A stretch of DNA of 23,381 nt, from contig BFEA01001161.1 of NCBI GenBank assembly GCA_003427395.1, positions 1 through 23,381 on the forward strand, read 5' to 3'. Positions 8,950 through 17,718 of the stretch are shown piece after piece. Each line of letters opens with the position of its first letter. The stretch's first letter is position 1. This stretch comes from Chara braunii (Eukaryota; Streptophyta; Charophyceae; Charales; Characeae). The notes beneath the pieces were generated by a model. The model ran no database searches, was not told the origin of the DNA, and saw only the letters and a program-made list of their open reading frames with translations. The translations under genes and the position numbers were made by a program.

Positions 8950-9098
8950 CCGGGCCCCTCTTTCTTCCGTCTTTCTTCCCTCTGTCTCCCTCTTTCTCCC
9001 TCTTTCTCCCATCTTTTTTCCTCTTTTCCCCCTAGTTTTTCCTCATTTCTCCTTCTTTCTCCCTCTTTTCTCCTCTTCTTCGGAAGTTTCTCCTTCTC
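8950..9098. repeat. Polypyrimidine low-complexity tract
   Basis: About 150 nt consists almost entirely of C and T (TCTTTCTCCC-type words) beside a SINE tail. The long open frames here on both strands are products of this composition. Confidence 0.85.
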
Positions 9099-9291
9099 TT
9101 TTTTTTTTTCTTTTTTTTTTTTTTTAAAGTCCGACGGGCTTGAGATATCACCATTGAGTTGATCGGCCACATATAATTCTGAATAATTCTCAATTATCTC
9201 ATATCAGTCCATCCGTTCAGTAACTTCAGTTGGATTCGAACTCAGGTCTGTATTTCAAGAGTTCATGGGTGCACCGACCGAGCTAGGGTCG
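9099..9291 (-). mobile_element. Near-complete tRNA-derived SINE, minus strand
   Basis: Read on the minus strand from 9291, it starts GACCCTAGCTCGGTCGGTGC, with an A box TAGCTCGGTCGG (9274-9285). A B box GAGTTCGAATCC follows (9232-9243) at normal tRNA spacing. A non-tRNA body of about 105 nt comes next, then an A-rich tail (T15 and T11 on the plus strand, 9099-9125). The acceptor stem cannot pair, so it is not a tRNA gene. Both internal Pol III promoter boxes are close to consensus, so it may be young. The body differs from the SINE at 5455, so this is probably a second family. Confidence 0.7.
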
Positions 9292-9399
9292 TTGTTTTTT
9301 GTCCCTCTTTCCTCTCTTTTTTCCTCCTCTTCTTTGGACCACGAGAACTGGCTGTGTCTATTGACAGCAGGCGAAGAGGTTCTCCCTTCCTCCCAACAT

Positions 9400-9575
9400 C
9401 CTCCCAACATCTGCTCGGTCAATCCCCTAGACCCCAGGGTAATCAATGCCGGCAGGAACTCCTCAGGAACTCCTCACTACTATGTTCCAGATAATTTCAA
9501 ATTTTCAGTCAGTGTAAGGGACGCTGGACCCGTTTTCCAGCAGGTGCTGCTCCCCACCAATAGACGGAGCCTATG

Positions 9576-9607
<32 letters not shown>
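9400..9607 (+). mobile_element. 3' end of an A-tailed retroposon
   Basis: A unique-looking segment ends in CCCCACCAATAGACGGAGCC-TATG and an A32 run (9576-9607). About 55 bp before the tail recurs in inverted orientation at 21668-21722, showing a dispersed repeat. It contains GCTGGACCCGTTTTCCAGC, a short hairpin. The 5' limit is a guess. Confidence 0.45.
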
Positions 9608-9609
<2 letters not shown>

Positions 9610-10090
9610 CAGCAGTTTTGGTGTCTACTGACAGCAGTTTTGTCTACTTGTAAGTTGTAGAAGACTGGGTCTGTGAGTCAGTGGCCAAGCTGGACACGGC
9701 TTTGGGGCTGGAACTGACGGCATTGTACCGTGATTTTGATTTTGTCATTCTTCCTTCGTTCTAGGTCAGAAAAGAGTACGAACACAGTTGCTATAGGGAA
9801 TTATATGGTATGTACTATGTACTATGTCGGGAAAGTAAACGGGGGCTGAAATGGCCCCTTCTTGTGCAAATCGGAAGCCCTGCGTTTATGCGAAGGCGAG
9901 TCTCTTAACCCTTTTGATCATTCGATTAAGGACTATTGTTTGCACGAAATAATAAATATAGCTTCAAGCTGACCCCTTTCGAGTGGACCAGGGAATAGCT
10001 GACCCCTTTTCCAACTTCTTTTCAGGAGCGATTAGCCCCCACCCCCAGACAGGGCCAGACGGACTTTTGATTTGAGTGCGTGGGGCTGTA
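9608..10090. other. Upstream flank of the biotin gene, no exon defined
   Basis: A splice-acceptor-like AACTTCTTTTCAG lies at 10013-10025, but all frames after it close quickly. The N-terminal exon expected for a plastid- or mitochondrion-targeted dethiobiotin synthetase was not recognised here. Confidence 0.35.
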
Positions 10091-10174
10091 GTAGAGGGGG
10101 GGGCTCTTATACCTTATACCCAGCCCCAGGAAGTAGAGGGGGGGGCTCTCATACCTTATACCCACCCCCCAGGA
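10091..10174. repeat. 43-bp tandem duplication containing a splice-acceptor-like sequence
   Basis: GTAGAGGGGGGGGCTCT followed by ATACCTTATACCCA and a C-run ending CAGGAA occurs at 10091 and again at 10133. Each copy ends in a pyrimidine tract plus CAG (AG at 10128-10129 and 10171-10172). The second copy abuts the biotin-gene exon. Confidence 0.8.
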
Positions 10175-10550
10175 AAGATTGGTAGGAGCAATGGTGGACT
10201 CCCAGGGGAAGGAGATGGACAGCAGTAGGCACCTCAACGGAATGACTGATGGGCATGCTTTCAGACCGACCCTCGCTGCAGTTAATAAGGATATTGGTGA
10301 CGATACCACCAATCTTCCAGTCATGGACATAACTTCTGCTGTTGACATGATGTGGGGCGCTACGACCGATGTAGGAAAGACGGTCGTATCTGCAGGGCTT
10401 GCAGCTGCTGCACTCAGGTCTCGAAGTCTGTCTGCGGCTGAAAGACATGTGACATATATTAAACCCGTGCAGACTGGGTTTCGTACCGACTCAGACTCGC
10501 GGGTGCTTTATACGTCTGTTGCGAAGATGATGACGAGGAATGAAAATGGC
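10173..10550 (+). CDS. BIO1: Dethiobiotin synthetase exon: P-loop and KPVQTGF segment (partial)
   Basis: This exon encodes the N-terminal half of the ATP-dependent dethiobiotin synthetase fold (bioD family), which closes the ureido ring of biotin from diaminopelargonate and CO2. A Walker A loop, GATTDVGKT, lies at 10356-10382, followed by VSAGLAAAAL. The conserved KPVQTGF then FRTDSDSR segment starts at 10461. It reads as an internal exon: a good acceptor (TATACCCACCCCCCAG) ends at 10172, and a weak donor GT sits at 10551. If instead it holds the start, the first ATG is at 10191 with no clear transit peptide. Plants fuse this domain to diaminopelargonate aminotransferase (BIO3-BIO1), a mitochondrial enzyme. 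That half is not visible here. The family call is strong, the exon ends approximate. Confidence 0.8.
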
Positions 10551-10732
10551 GTTGATTAACTTCTAAATTAATGTCATCTGCCACTTCGATGGAACTGTAG
10601 CTGCTATCGTGGTTATCTGAGGCCTCGGCGCTCGCTGAAATCTCTGCGTGGCAGCAGTCAGTCGGCAGAGAGGGGGAGACCTTGACTACTTATCCCACTC
10701 GCCAGGACACGCGTTTGTTCTTAGAGTGTCTC
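10551..10732 (+). other. Probable intron of the dethiobiotin synthetase gene
   Basis: Frame 10173-10550 runs into GTTGATTAAC at 10551, and the next conserved segment (WAWKNPVSPHLA) appears about 180 nt later in another frame. Several CAG acceptors lie around 10653-10668. The donor is weak, and the linker that normally joins the two conserved segments is short or missing, so an exon may be unresolved here. Confidence 0.45.
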
Positions 10733-11181
10733 ATGATGTGGGCATGGAAAAATCCAGTATCCCCCCATTTAGCAGTATGAAGGGGGGTCTGGTTAAGGAC
10801 GAGACGGTGGTGGAGGGGTTGAAGAATGTGCTTCGGCACTTTGCGAGGCAGGGAAAGGGGCAGGGGCAGGGGCAGGGGAAGGGTGCCTCGACCTGTCCAG
10901 GTGCAGATCATCAGCATGGAGAAGAATTAGGGAGGTCTATACGTCAGGATACTGGCAGCTTGTCCATTGTGGAGACAGCGGGGGGTGTTGCGAGTCCAGG
11001 ATCATCTGGGACACTCCAATGTGATGTGTATAGTCCCTTGCAGATGCCCGCATTGCTGGTGGGTGATGGGAGATTGGGAGGTATTTCCACAACGATCTCC
11101 TCATATGAGTTGCTGCGCCTCAGAGGGTATGATGTCGATGCAGTTGTGATGATTGACTATGGACTAGGCAATGCCGGAGCT
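10733..11181 (+). CDS. BIO1: Dethiobiotin synthetase exon with internal frame break (partial)
   Basis: In one frame 10733-10774 encodes MMWAWKNPVSPHLA, matching the conserved WEE-x-SPHLA segment. That frame then hits TGA at 10778. The next family segment (GGLVKDETVVEGLKNVLR) continues at once in a different frame from about 10783 to 11181. That part includes ETAGGVASPG from 10972, GTLQCDVYSP, VGDGRLGG at 11059-11082 and YELLRLRGYDVDAVVM. The residues are strongly plant-like. A (GGGGCA)n insert near 10856-10880 adds a Gly-Gln-Lys stretch not typical of the family. A donor-like GT at 11182 ends the exon in phase 0. The break, near a G6 run, could be a pseudogene lesion, an assembly indel, or an unusual 41-nt intron (10775-10815, GT...AG) that would restore frame. 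I favour a lesion or error. Confidence 0.7.
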
Positions 11182-11468
11182 GTGCGCAGACAGCGTCCCA
11201 CAAGCGTCGTTGTTGTGCACAGCAGCACTTTCCTTCCTCTCTCTTTGTGCCTGCACCAACTGCTTGACCTGAAACTTGTAGTGCTGAAGTGGCAAATTTA
11301 ATAGGACAATAGCTATACAGCTGGTGGTAATTCACTAAATCCCTGCGATAAGCCGCGGGTAGATTTCCACATGGCAGGTGAATTGCCACCTGCTGTGATG
11401 GGTTGATCAGCAGGGTCTGCCTCACTGCAACTCATCTGAGAGAGAAGTCCATCCACGAGGAACCAACA

Positions 11469-11470
<2 letters not shown>
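11182..11470 (+). other. Downstream intronic or decayed sequence of the biotin gene
   Basis: The remaining bioD C-terminus and the aminotransferase domain expected next were not found in any frame before the adaptor at 11502. Confidence 0.4.

Positions 11471-11500
<30 letters not shown>
11471..11500. repeat. (CT)15 microsatellite abutting the adaptor
   Basis: Fifteen CT units end exactly where the adaptor-derived sequence begins, so the true downstream flank of the repeat is unknown. Confidence 0.9.
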
Positions 11501-11501
<1 letters not shown>

Positions 11502-11503
<2 letters not shown>

Positions 11504-11539
11504 GTCTCTTATACACATCTAGATGTGTATAAGAGACAG
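11502..11539. other. Nextera mate-pair junction adaptor (assembly artefact)
   Basis: CTGTCTCTTATACACATCT is followed immediately by its exact reverse complement AGATGTGTATAAGAGACAG. This is the 19-bp Tn5 mosaic end duplicated head to head, exactly the circularisation-junction adaptor of Nextera mate-pair libraries. Translations through it give the familiar contaminant peptides VSYTHLDVYKRQ and MCIRDR. It is not genomic DNA. Confidence 0.97.
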
Positions 11540-11540
11540 G

Positions 11541-11575
11541 CTTTCTTCCATGATGCCTGAAGGTGAAGGGTTCAA
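11541..11575 (+). mobile_element. SINE fragment cut by the gap
   Basis: TTTCTTCCATGATGCCTGAA and the following GGTGAAGGGTTCAA match the body of the SINE at 5455 (positions 5550-5584) essentially exactly. The rest is lost in the N run. Confidence 0.75.
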
Positions 11576-11652
11576 NNNNNNNNNNNNNNNNNNNNNNNNN
11601 NNNNNNNNNNNNNNNNNNNNNNNNNNNNNNNNNNNNNNNNNNNNNNNNNNNN
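11576..11652. other. Assembly gap of 77 N
   Basis: Unsequenced bases lie between a SINE fragment and a G-run. Confidence 1.
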
Positions 11653-12254
11653 TGTGTGGGTGGGGGGGGGGGGGGGGGGAGGACAGTCACCAGAACAACC
11701 CCTTTCCCACCCAGATGCTAGATAGCAAAATTTAAAGACACTTCAAAGACCCTTACCTGACAATCCTGTATGTGATATTTTAAATGACTGTGATGTTTTG
11801 ATCTGAAAGGATTTTATGTGTCTCAGCATCGAAGTTCCCGATGCGGTCCCAAGTCTCAGAGTCCAATGTACCATAGAGTCCCATTCACAAGGTTCCGCTA
11901 GGCCCCATAGGCCTCGTCTGTGTGGTAGGTCCAGTTGGTTAGGTAACCCTTGGTAGGCCAAGTCCTCCTGGGCTATCGGTCTGTCAGTCCAGTTGCAGCT
12001 CATTCCCAGGAAAGTCTGTGAAAACTGTGGATGTGTTGGAAGCCGACCGCAGCCAACAAGGAAGGGTACCAGTCCAGAAAAGTCCAAGATTGGAAACTGC
12101 AGCGAGTACAAAAAGTCAGGTGGCAGCGAAGTGTCAACACGGTTTTGCATTCGTGCCTGCCACAGAAGTGCTGTTGCGGTCTTGTGCGGTCAAGCAGCAG
12201 GCGAGGCTGCAAATACTCTGTAGTCGACGGCGCCTGGTGCCATAGCTTAGTAGA
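11653..12254. other. Post-gap region, no gene seen
   Basis: It begins with a G17 run (about 11663-11679). An open frame of about 135 codons on the minus strand (11743-12150) shows no recognisable domain and overlaps equally open plus-strand frames, so I do not call it a gene. Confidence 0.4.
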
Positions 12255-12339
12255 GGGAGAGAGAGAGAGAGAGAGAGAGTGACATCGAGTGAAGAGGAAG
12301 GTATTCACAGAGAGAGAGACATCGAGTGAAGAGGAAGGT

Positions 12340-12394
<55 letters not shown>
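12255..12394. repeat. GA microsatellites enclosing a 37-bp tandem repeat
   Basis: (GA)n at 12255-12279 and 12344-12394 flank two copies of GACATCGAGTGAAGAGGAAG plus GTATTCA, starting at 12281 and 12318. Confidence 0.85.
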
Positions 12395-12398
<4 letters not shown>

Positions 12399-12632
12399 TG
12401 TCATGAGATCAATGGAGATCAATGGAATGTGTCGATGAAACGGCACTTTCAGGTGCGCAATGTCCAGCACTTCTGTGTGCTTGAGCATGGGGTGCATACA
12501 CACCTGTTTGCCTTCCAGCAACATGAACCATATTTTTGAAATATTTTCTGTTCTCTACTGGTGCTCATCCGCATATGAAAAGTAGTTCTACATGGGGAAG
12601 GCAGGAGAAAGGAGGGGAAGGGGGTGAAGGAG

Positions 12633-12960
12633 GTGGGAAGACGAGAAGGAGAGTGAAGAGAGGAGAAGATCAGGTGAGAGAGGAACGTCATTGGGTCCTT
12701 AAACCACCAGTACTTGGCCCCACTATCGGCCGCGGAAAGAAAATAGAGTAGAAACGTTTCTAGTCGGATGAATTTCGGCACCCCTGTAGTGTCCCGTACG
12801 ACGTGGGAAGACGAGAAGGAGAGTGAACAGAGGAGAAGATCAGGTGAGAGAGGAATGTTATTAGGTCCTTAAACAGCCAGTACTTGGCCCCTCTACCGGC
12901 CGCGGACAGAAAATAGAGTAGAAACGTTTCTAGTCGGATTAATTTGGGCACAACTTTAGG
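12633..12960. repeat. 170-bp tandem duplication
   Basis: GTGGGAAGACGAGAAGGAGA starts at 12633 and again at 12803. The copies agree through AGAAAATAGAGTAGAAACGT and TTTCTAGTCGGAT with scattered substitutions. Confidence 0.9.
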
Positions 12961-12977
12961 AAGTACTGGTGGTTTAA
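12699..12977. repeat. 17-bp perfect inverted repeat spanning the duplication
   Basis: TTAAACCACCAGTACTT at 12699-12715 is exactly inverted at 12961-12977. It may mark the ends of an inserted element or a hairpin, but no other element feature was found. Confidence 0.5.
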
Positions 12978-13821
12978 CACTCACTGGTAGAGCAGACTGC
13001 TAGAGACTGGCGCAAGATGGCCAGTCTGCGGTTGCCGATTAAAACGTGTTGAGAAGCAGGCATTACCCACACGGTAAATGGCCACCTCTGCAGACCAGAC
13101 AGGACCGGTATCAGGAAAAGACGGGGAGGGGACGCCGACTGTTCGCTGAAGCCACGGGCTACAGCGCCTGTCACTCGCTGCGCCCACTTCCGAGGTCCTC
13201 AGCACCCAGCAGGGTGTGGGGGTTTGCGTTGGCTGTTCCTGCCCCTTTTTTTTGTTTTTTTTTGTGTGTGTGTGTGTTACTCCCCCATTCTTACCAGGTC
13301 GAAATGCCCTCTTCGCCACACATTGGAATGGTACAGAAATTAAATAAAATGAAGTAAATGAATCGGTCCCGCAGATCAGATATCCCGTTGAAATCCCTCT
13401 ATGGGGTTCCTCCTGTCGATTCTCAGGAGGTTTGCGGGGGGGGTTATCAGGTTTCTCACGTCCCGCGGAGCAGGCCAGACGCCGTCTCTGTAGGATGTAA
13501 GATTTGCAAGGGCACTTCCATGTTGATTAGTCACCGATAAGGTCCATAAAGTTAACGACTTGAACATGCACTAGTGATACAGTAAACTTTGGGGCAATCA
13601 CTACAGCCGGGGTCACGTCCCCACTTGAATGAAGGTCTCGAGAGCTTTCACTCTCTCTCAGATCAGACCGGCAGATCTCAAATCTCACGAGTACCTTTGC
13701 AGTTTGCTGTAGCCGGGTACAGGTGTCGCATCTCCTTTGTCGTACGGGTACATCAGCATCTGTATTCTCTGTTCGCAGGGCTTTTCTTTGTGGGGAAAAA
13801 AAAAAAAATTGAGGAACCAAA

Positions 13822-13826
<5 letters not shown>
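12978..13826. other. Intergenic stretch, no gene seen
   Basis: Contains a T-rich and (GT)n tract at 13246-13276. Short frames on both strands lack recognisable domains. Confidence 0.45.

Positions 13827-13867
<41 letters not shown>
13827..13867. repeat. (AT)n microsatellite
   Basis: About 20 AT units, followed by degenerate TATATGTATATG units to about 13894. Confidence 0.95.
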
Positions 13868-13868
<1 letters not shown>

Positions 13869-13894
13869 GATATATATGTATATGTATATGTATA

Positions 13895-15480
13895 TTACTA
13901 TAATTGTCCCCTTTTCCCTCTTTTTTTTAATTAATTGTCACGAACTGGGGGCAGAGCAGCTATGCAGTCAACATTGGGGCCAAAAGGATTCACGGGTATC
14001 TCAGCAATCAAGAATGCAAGAATATCTACTGTAATAGGCGCGGTCTCCGCAATAACCGAATTACACCAGCAGCAATGATCAGCAGTGGGCCCTCTTCTTG
14101 TTCACAGGATATGTGTCTGCCGAGTTTCTGCCCCGACCAATCACGTTTTCACGCCAGAGCACTTTATGCTGAACCTGAAGAGGATGTTGTTCCTTCGAGA
14201 TTAAACTCGACCCTTTAGTTTCACAGTTCATCACAGACACCTGGAATTACCCCAGTGAGATCTTTTCACACTCGGAGATCTGGCATGCGGGGGAATTAAT
14301 TTAGCAGGTCCTTAGCGAAGAGGTTTGTCTGCTCTGTGTAATAAGCGAAGTCGGAAAAATCCGTCAGAGTCCAAGTGCCCAAACAGGTGCAAACAATCAT
14401 GTCCCTTGTCGCTGCGTGGTCTTGAATCATGCGCGCCGGTAGTGTGACTTCATTAGGCGAGGCCCGAGTTTGTAATGAATCCACAGTATCATCGGGCATA
14501 AAACATCAAACAGGCCCTCCAACCGCAGAATTTCAGAGAACGGAGAAACGCTTGTTACTCTGCTCCATTCAGCTTTCTTGATCGGATTTCGGAGCTTTCA
14601 TAAAAGAATCCAAGTGATCAGTGGCCATTCAGGGATTGACTGAAAAATAGATAACAGACTTGATTAGGCCACTGATTACAATCGACTTCTTCCTTCCCCT
14701 CGAGGCTTTATCAGCAGGTTGATTCTTCACTTATTGCAACTGGCATGGCCCTTACCCCACGCACCCCTTTTTCTCTCATTGTACGTTGAATGAGCCCGGA
14801 TAATTTTTGGGCCAGTAGAATAATTGTAACGATACTTCTCTCACACGGTCTCGTTCTCTAGCCCTCATAGGTTGTTCACTACAACAAGTTGAGCACTCTC
14901 TTCCTCACATCTCATTCCCCCTGACCGTAGCTCCCTCGACTCTTAACACACTAGGCCGCGAGCAGGTCCAATAAGACGAGTTCTTGCAATCAATTATAAC
15001 ATTAATAATAGAAACAATGTCAGTAATACTTTTGCTGGCTCCGATGTCTTATTCACCACATTCCACATTCCACAACGCACTGCAAACTGACTTCTTCAGA
15101 CATTACAGATCACGGCGCAAAAGGGCGCGACCACAGACCAGCCGCCGACAGCAAGGAAAGTCGTGAGATGGTGCATTAAACGAGAGCTCCGCTCGTTGAT
15201 CTCATAGCCCTCTTTTTTGTCTCTTACAAGCACGGCAGCAGCTCGTAGAAACGAAACCGCGAGAGAGGTATTCCCGTAGTATCCGCCAGGGGACAAGGGT
15301 TGTGCACATCGTGCATGCCCCTTCAAGAGCTCCCCTGTTCAAATTCTCCCATAGTCGTCTTCGCTCTGCAGGGGGTTCTCCTTCCCTTTTGGTTCCCGCC
15401 TTCATTCGCTCACCATTCAGTGTTTGTCCCCCCCCAGAATCACGATTACTGGGTACACCGTGTACACGTTCTCCCTCTGT
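13895..15480. other. Intergenic stretch, no gene seen
   Basis: Mixed composition with only short frames. TGTCACGAACTGG at 13937 could be read as an LTR-type start, but no partner terminus, primer-binding site or polyprotein was found. Confidence 0.4.
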
Positions 15481-15576
15481 GTCACGCCTCTTCTCGCTGT
15501 ATGTGTCACACATCTTCTCGCTGTCTAAGTCACACAACTTCTGGTTGTCTGAATGACGCGTCTTCTGGTCGTGTCC
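15481..15576. repeat. Four-copy 24-bp minisatellite
   Basis: Units starting GTCAC/ATGAC at 15481, 15505, 15529 and 15553 share TCTTCTCGCTGT or TCTTCTGGTCGT. The period is exactly 24 bp, with divergence rising to the right. Open frames read through it on both strands (plus 15300-15668, minus 15202-15585), giving 8-residue repeats. On the minus strand these resemble D-S-E-K-M-C-D-T. Neither product is recognisable and I do not call a gene. Confidence 0.8.
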
Positions 15577-17390
15577 GCCTTGCACACCCAGCGAACACGC
15601 CCCCTATTGGGGATGCCCTCAATTGTGTGTGCGATACACTAGGTACGCCTAGCACATGCGAGAAATAGCCGTTGTCCGAATACCCCTTCCCTCAGCTAGT
15701 CCGGGCTATATCCAGCAATGACATCGGCTGAGACCACACTCAATTTCTACCACGTCGCTTGGCAAGTTTCGAAAATTGAGTGCAAGTACCCTTGAACCAT
15801 TTGCTCACTTTCTCGTTCACATGCTGCGTACACCTCGTACACCCCTCTCTACCCCGTTGGTCTCCTCTTTATCCCTTTGCGTATCACATGTAGTTGGGCC
15901 CCCCAAGAGAGCACTAGCATCGCTGGTGCTAGCAGTGCCAGCCCCTAGGCAGCGACAATACAAGGGTTTTGGGCCTACTTTGGTCCTGTGGTACCGTCAC
16001 GGGTACTAAGGCCATAGTAAAAGCCCAGGCAAACCCCTTGTAGGTGAAAAAAATCCCTCAGCACGAACTTGTCGTTCGGATAATTATGTCACAATCGCAC
16101 CGTTAAGTTACCGCAATCAAGGCAACATTGTCCCGTCGGCAATAATAACTAGAGTAGCCGGCTCAATTCCAGTGTCGTCGGATTAGTCGCCGTGATCAAA
16201 TTGATGTGTCGTCGAGCCCATCAGTTGCTGTAACCAATTTAACAATGTCATCAAGTCATCATTCGTAACCCCCCATAGTTGTGTTGTGGCAATACCCGAA
16301 CCCGTGACCACCAATACAATAGTAGGTCGCTTCACATCAAGAAGTGTCAACTTCCAAACTGCACTAAACCGTGTCGGTATCGAACTAATTATCGAAAAAA
16401 ACTAATGGGATCAGATTGCAATATGCTGCCTCTTATCATGTAAGTGTCGAACCAATAACCGTACCATATTACTTTGGCCACCGTAACCAGGAGCCCAGTC
16501 CCGATGATCTGACCGCCGATGTGACTAATATTCATCCCATATAAGTGTTGGAATAATTAACGCCCGATAATCAAGTATCCTTCCGAGTTACCGTACAACA
16601 CTCAGCAAGCCATGGGAATCCAACAAGGTACGGACACCGCACACTTGATAACCCCCGGGTTATAACAAGGATAATAATTAAGGAAAATCGGGTAAAATTC
16701 AGCGAGAGATAATAAATAAAGAAATTTGGTTTAAAACTTCAAATCGACGAGGAGAGATCAATAGGTAATTTCTGGTTAAAATCATCGAGAACGGAATTGG
16801 ATAAAATTTTGTTTAATAATAAAATAACGACTTGTTTCTGTTTCTTTTTATCATTTTTAATTTTATTACACATTTTTAATTTCATCATTGAAATAAATGA
16901 AATTTGATGCCTCGTTTTCTCGTCAACTGGTCAACGTAGAAAAGGTCGCACGAAGGCTTATAAGCATAGCTTTGCCCCATGGTCGGCTGATCCAAAGACC
17001 GCCTCAAAATAGATGGAAAAGTCGATTACCAAAGATTAAGGGTTAGTATCGGTGGATGATCAGGGAGAATTCAGAGCCCATCTTGGACCGCTTAATTTTT
17101 CTGAACGCATCTGACAAAAATCCCAAAAAAATATCATCTAGTCGTTCGGTTGAAGATCCAATTTTCTCTATTTTGGGTGGCCGACAACTACTTGTGGCCG
17201 CCCGATACTGGTTCGGGTGTGGCCTGTGGATTCACCACATCTATTTCTAGCTGTCGTAGTCACTGCGGTGAATGGCAAACATGTCACAAGCAAAATGACT
17301 CCCACAATAGGATGACAAATGTGTGACGGTTGCAGTTGTGTAGGCACTGTCTATAACGTTCCAGCCACTGTCTCTAAATAGGACATGAGA
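15577..17390. other. Intergenic stretch, no gene seen
   Basis: The region is GC-balanced to about 16000, then increasingly AT-rich (16680-16910). Frames are short and no motif or repeat is convincing. Confidence 0.45.
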
Positions 17391-17560
17391 AAAAAAAAAA
17401 AAAAAAACATGACATGGGTCTTACCCTTAGGCATGGTGAAGGTATTCATAGACATGTCCATGAATAGGACATGACATGGGCCATCTCCGACATACCTAAG
17501 GGTGTTGGAGATTAGTACTATGTTCACTGTCCTCCTAGGTATGGAAAAAAAAAGAAAAAA
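17390..17560. repeat. A-runs and diverged ACATGACATGGG repeats
   Basis: An A-run at 17391-17407 and an interrupted A-run at 17545-17562 bracket repeated words AGGACATGA and ACATGGG or GCATGGG. The structure is degenerate and could be an old A-tailed retroposon pair. Confidence 0.35.
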
Positions 17561-17607
17561 AAACTTGCATGGGCTATAACCTCATCATGCTGATATAACT
17601 TAAACCA

Positions 17608-17718
17608 CTACCGTCTTCCCCCGAACACAATGCACCCTTATTTTGGTTGTATCTGGCTGGAAATATAGCTTGTATACATTCATTTTTAGGGTGTGTTATA
17701 TTCGGGGGAAGATGGTAG
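17608..17718. mobile_element. Compact MITE, 111 bp, with about 33-bp terminal inverted repeats
   Basis: CTACCGTCTTCCCCCGAACA at the left and its near-exact inverse ending TTCGGGGGAAGATGGTAG at the right extend to ATGCACCCT / AGGGTGTGT. The centre is about 45 bp. It is the best preserved member of the family seen also at 171, 7928, 8223, 20392 and 22012. TA dinucleotides at both ends could be the target duplication. Confidence 0.75.

Noticed and set aside
8694-9170. 158-codon minus and 138-codon plus frames
   Set aside because: Both run through the polypyrimidine tract and a poly(T), giving low-complexity Lys/Glu or Ser/Phe/Leu products, and both overlap the U6-like copy and the SINE.
9232-9291. 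tRNA gene on the minus strand
   Set aside because: A and B boxes are good, but the acceptor stem does not pair and an A-tailed body follows, so SINE is the better call.
10022-10448. Minus-strand frames over the first synthetase exon
   Set aside because: They are antisense shadows of an exon with clear P-loop and KPVQTGF motifs on the plus strand.
11313-11735. Open frames crossing the adaptor and the N gap on both strands
   Set aside because: Their translation contains adaptor-derived peptides (VSYTHLDVYKRQ, MCIRDR) and runs of X. They are artefacts.
13937-16000. LTR retrotransposon starting at TGTCACGAAC
   Set aside because: No second LTR, primer-binding site, polypurine tract or gag/pol motif was found.
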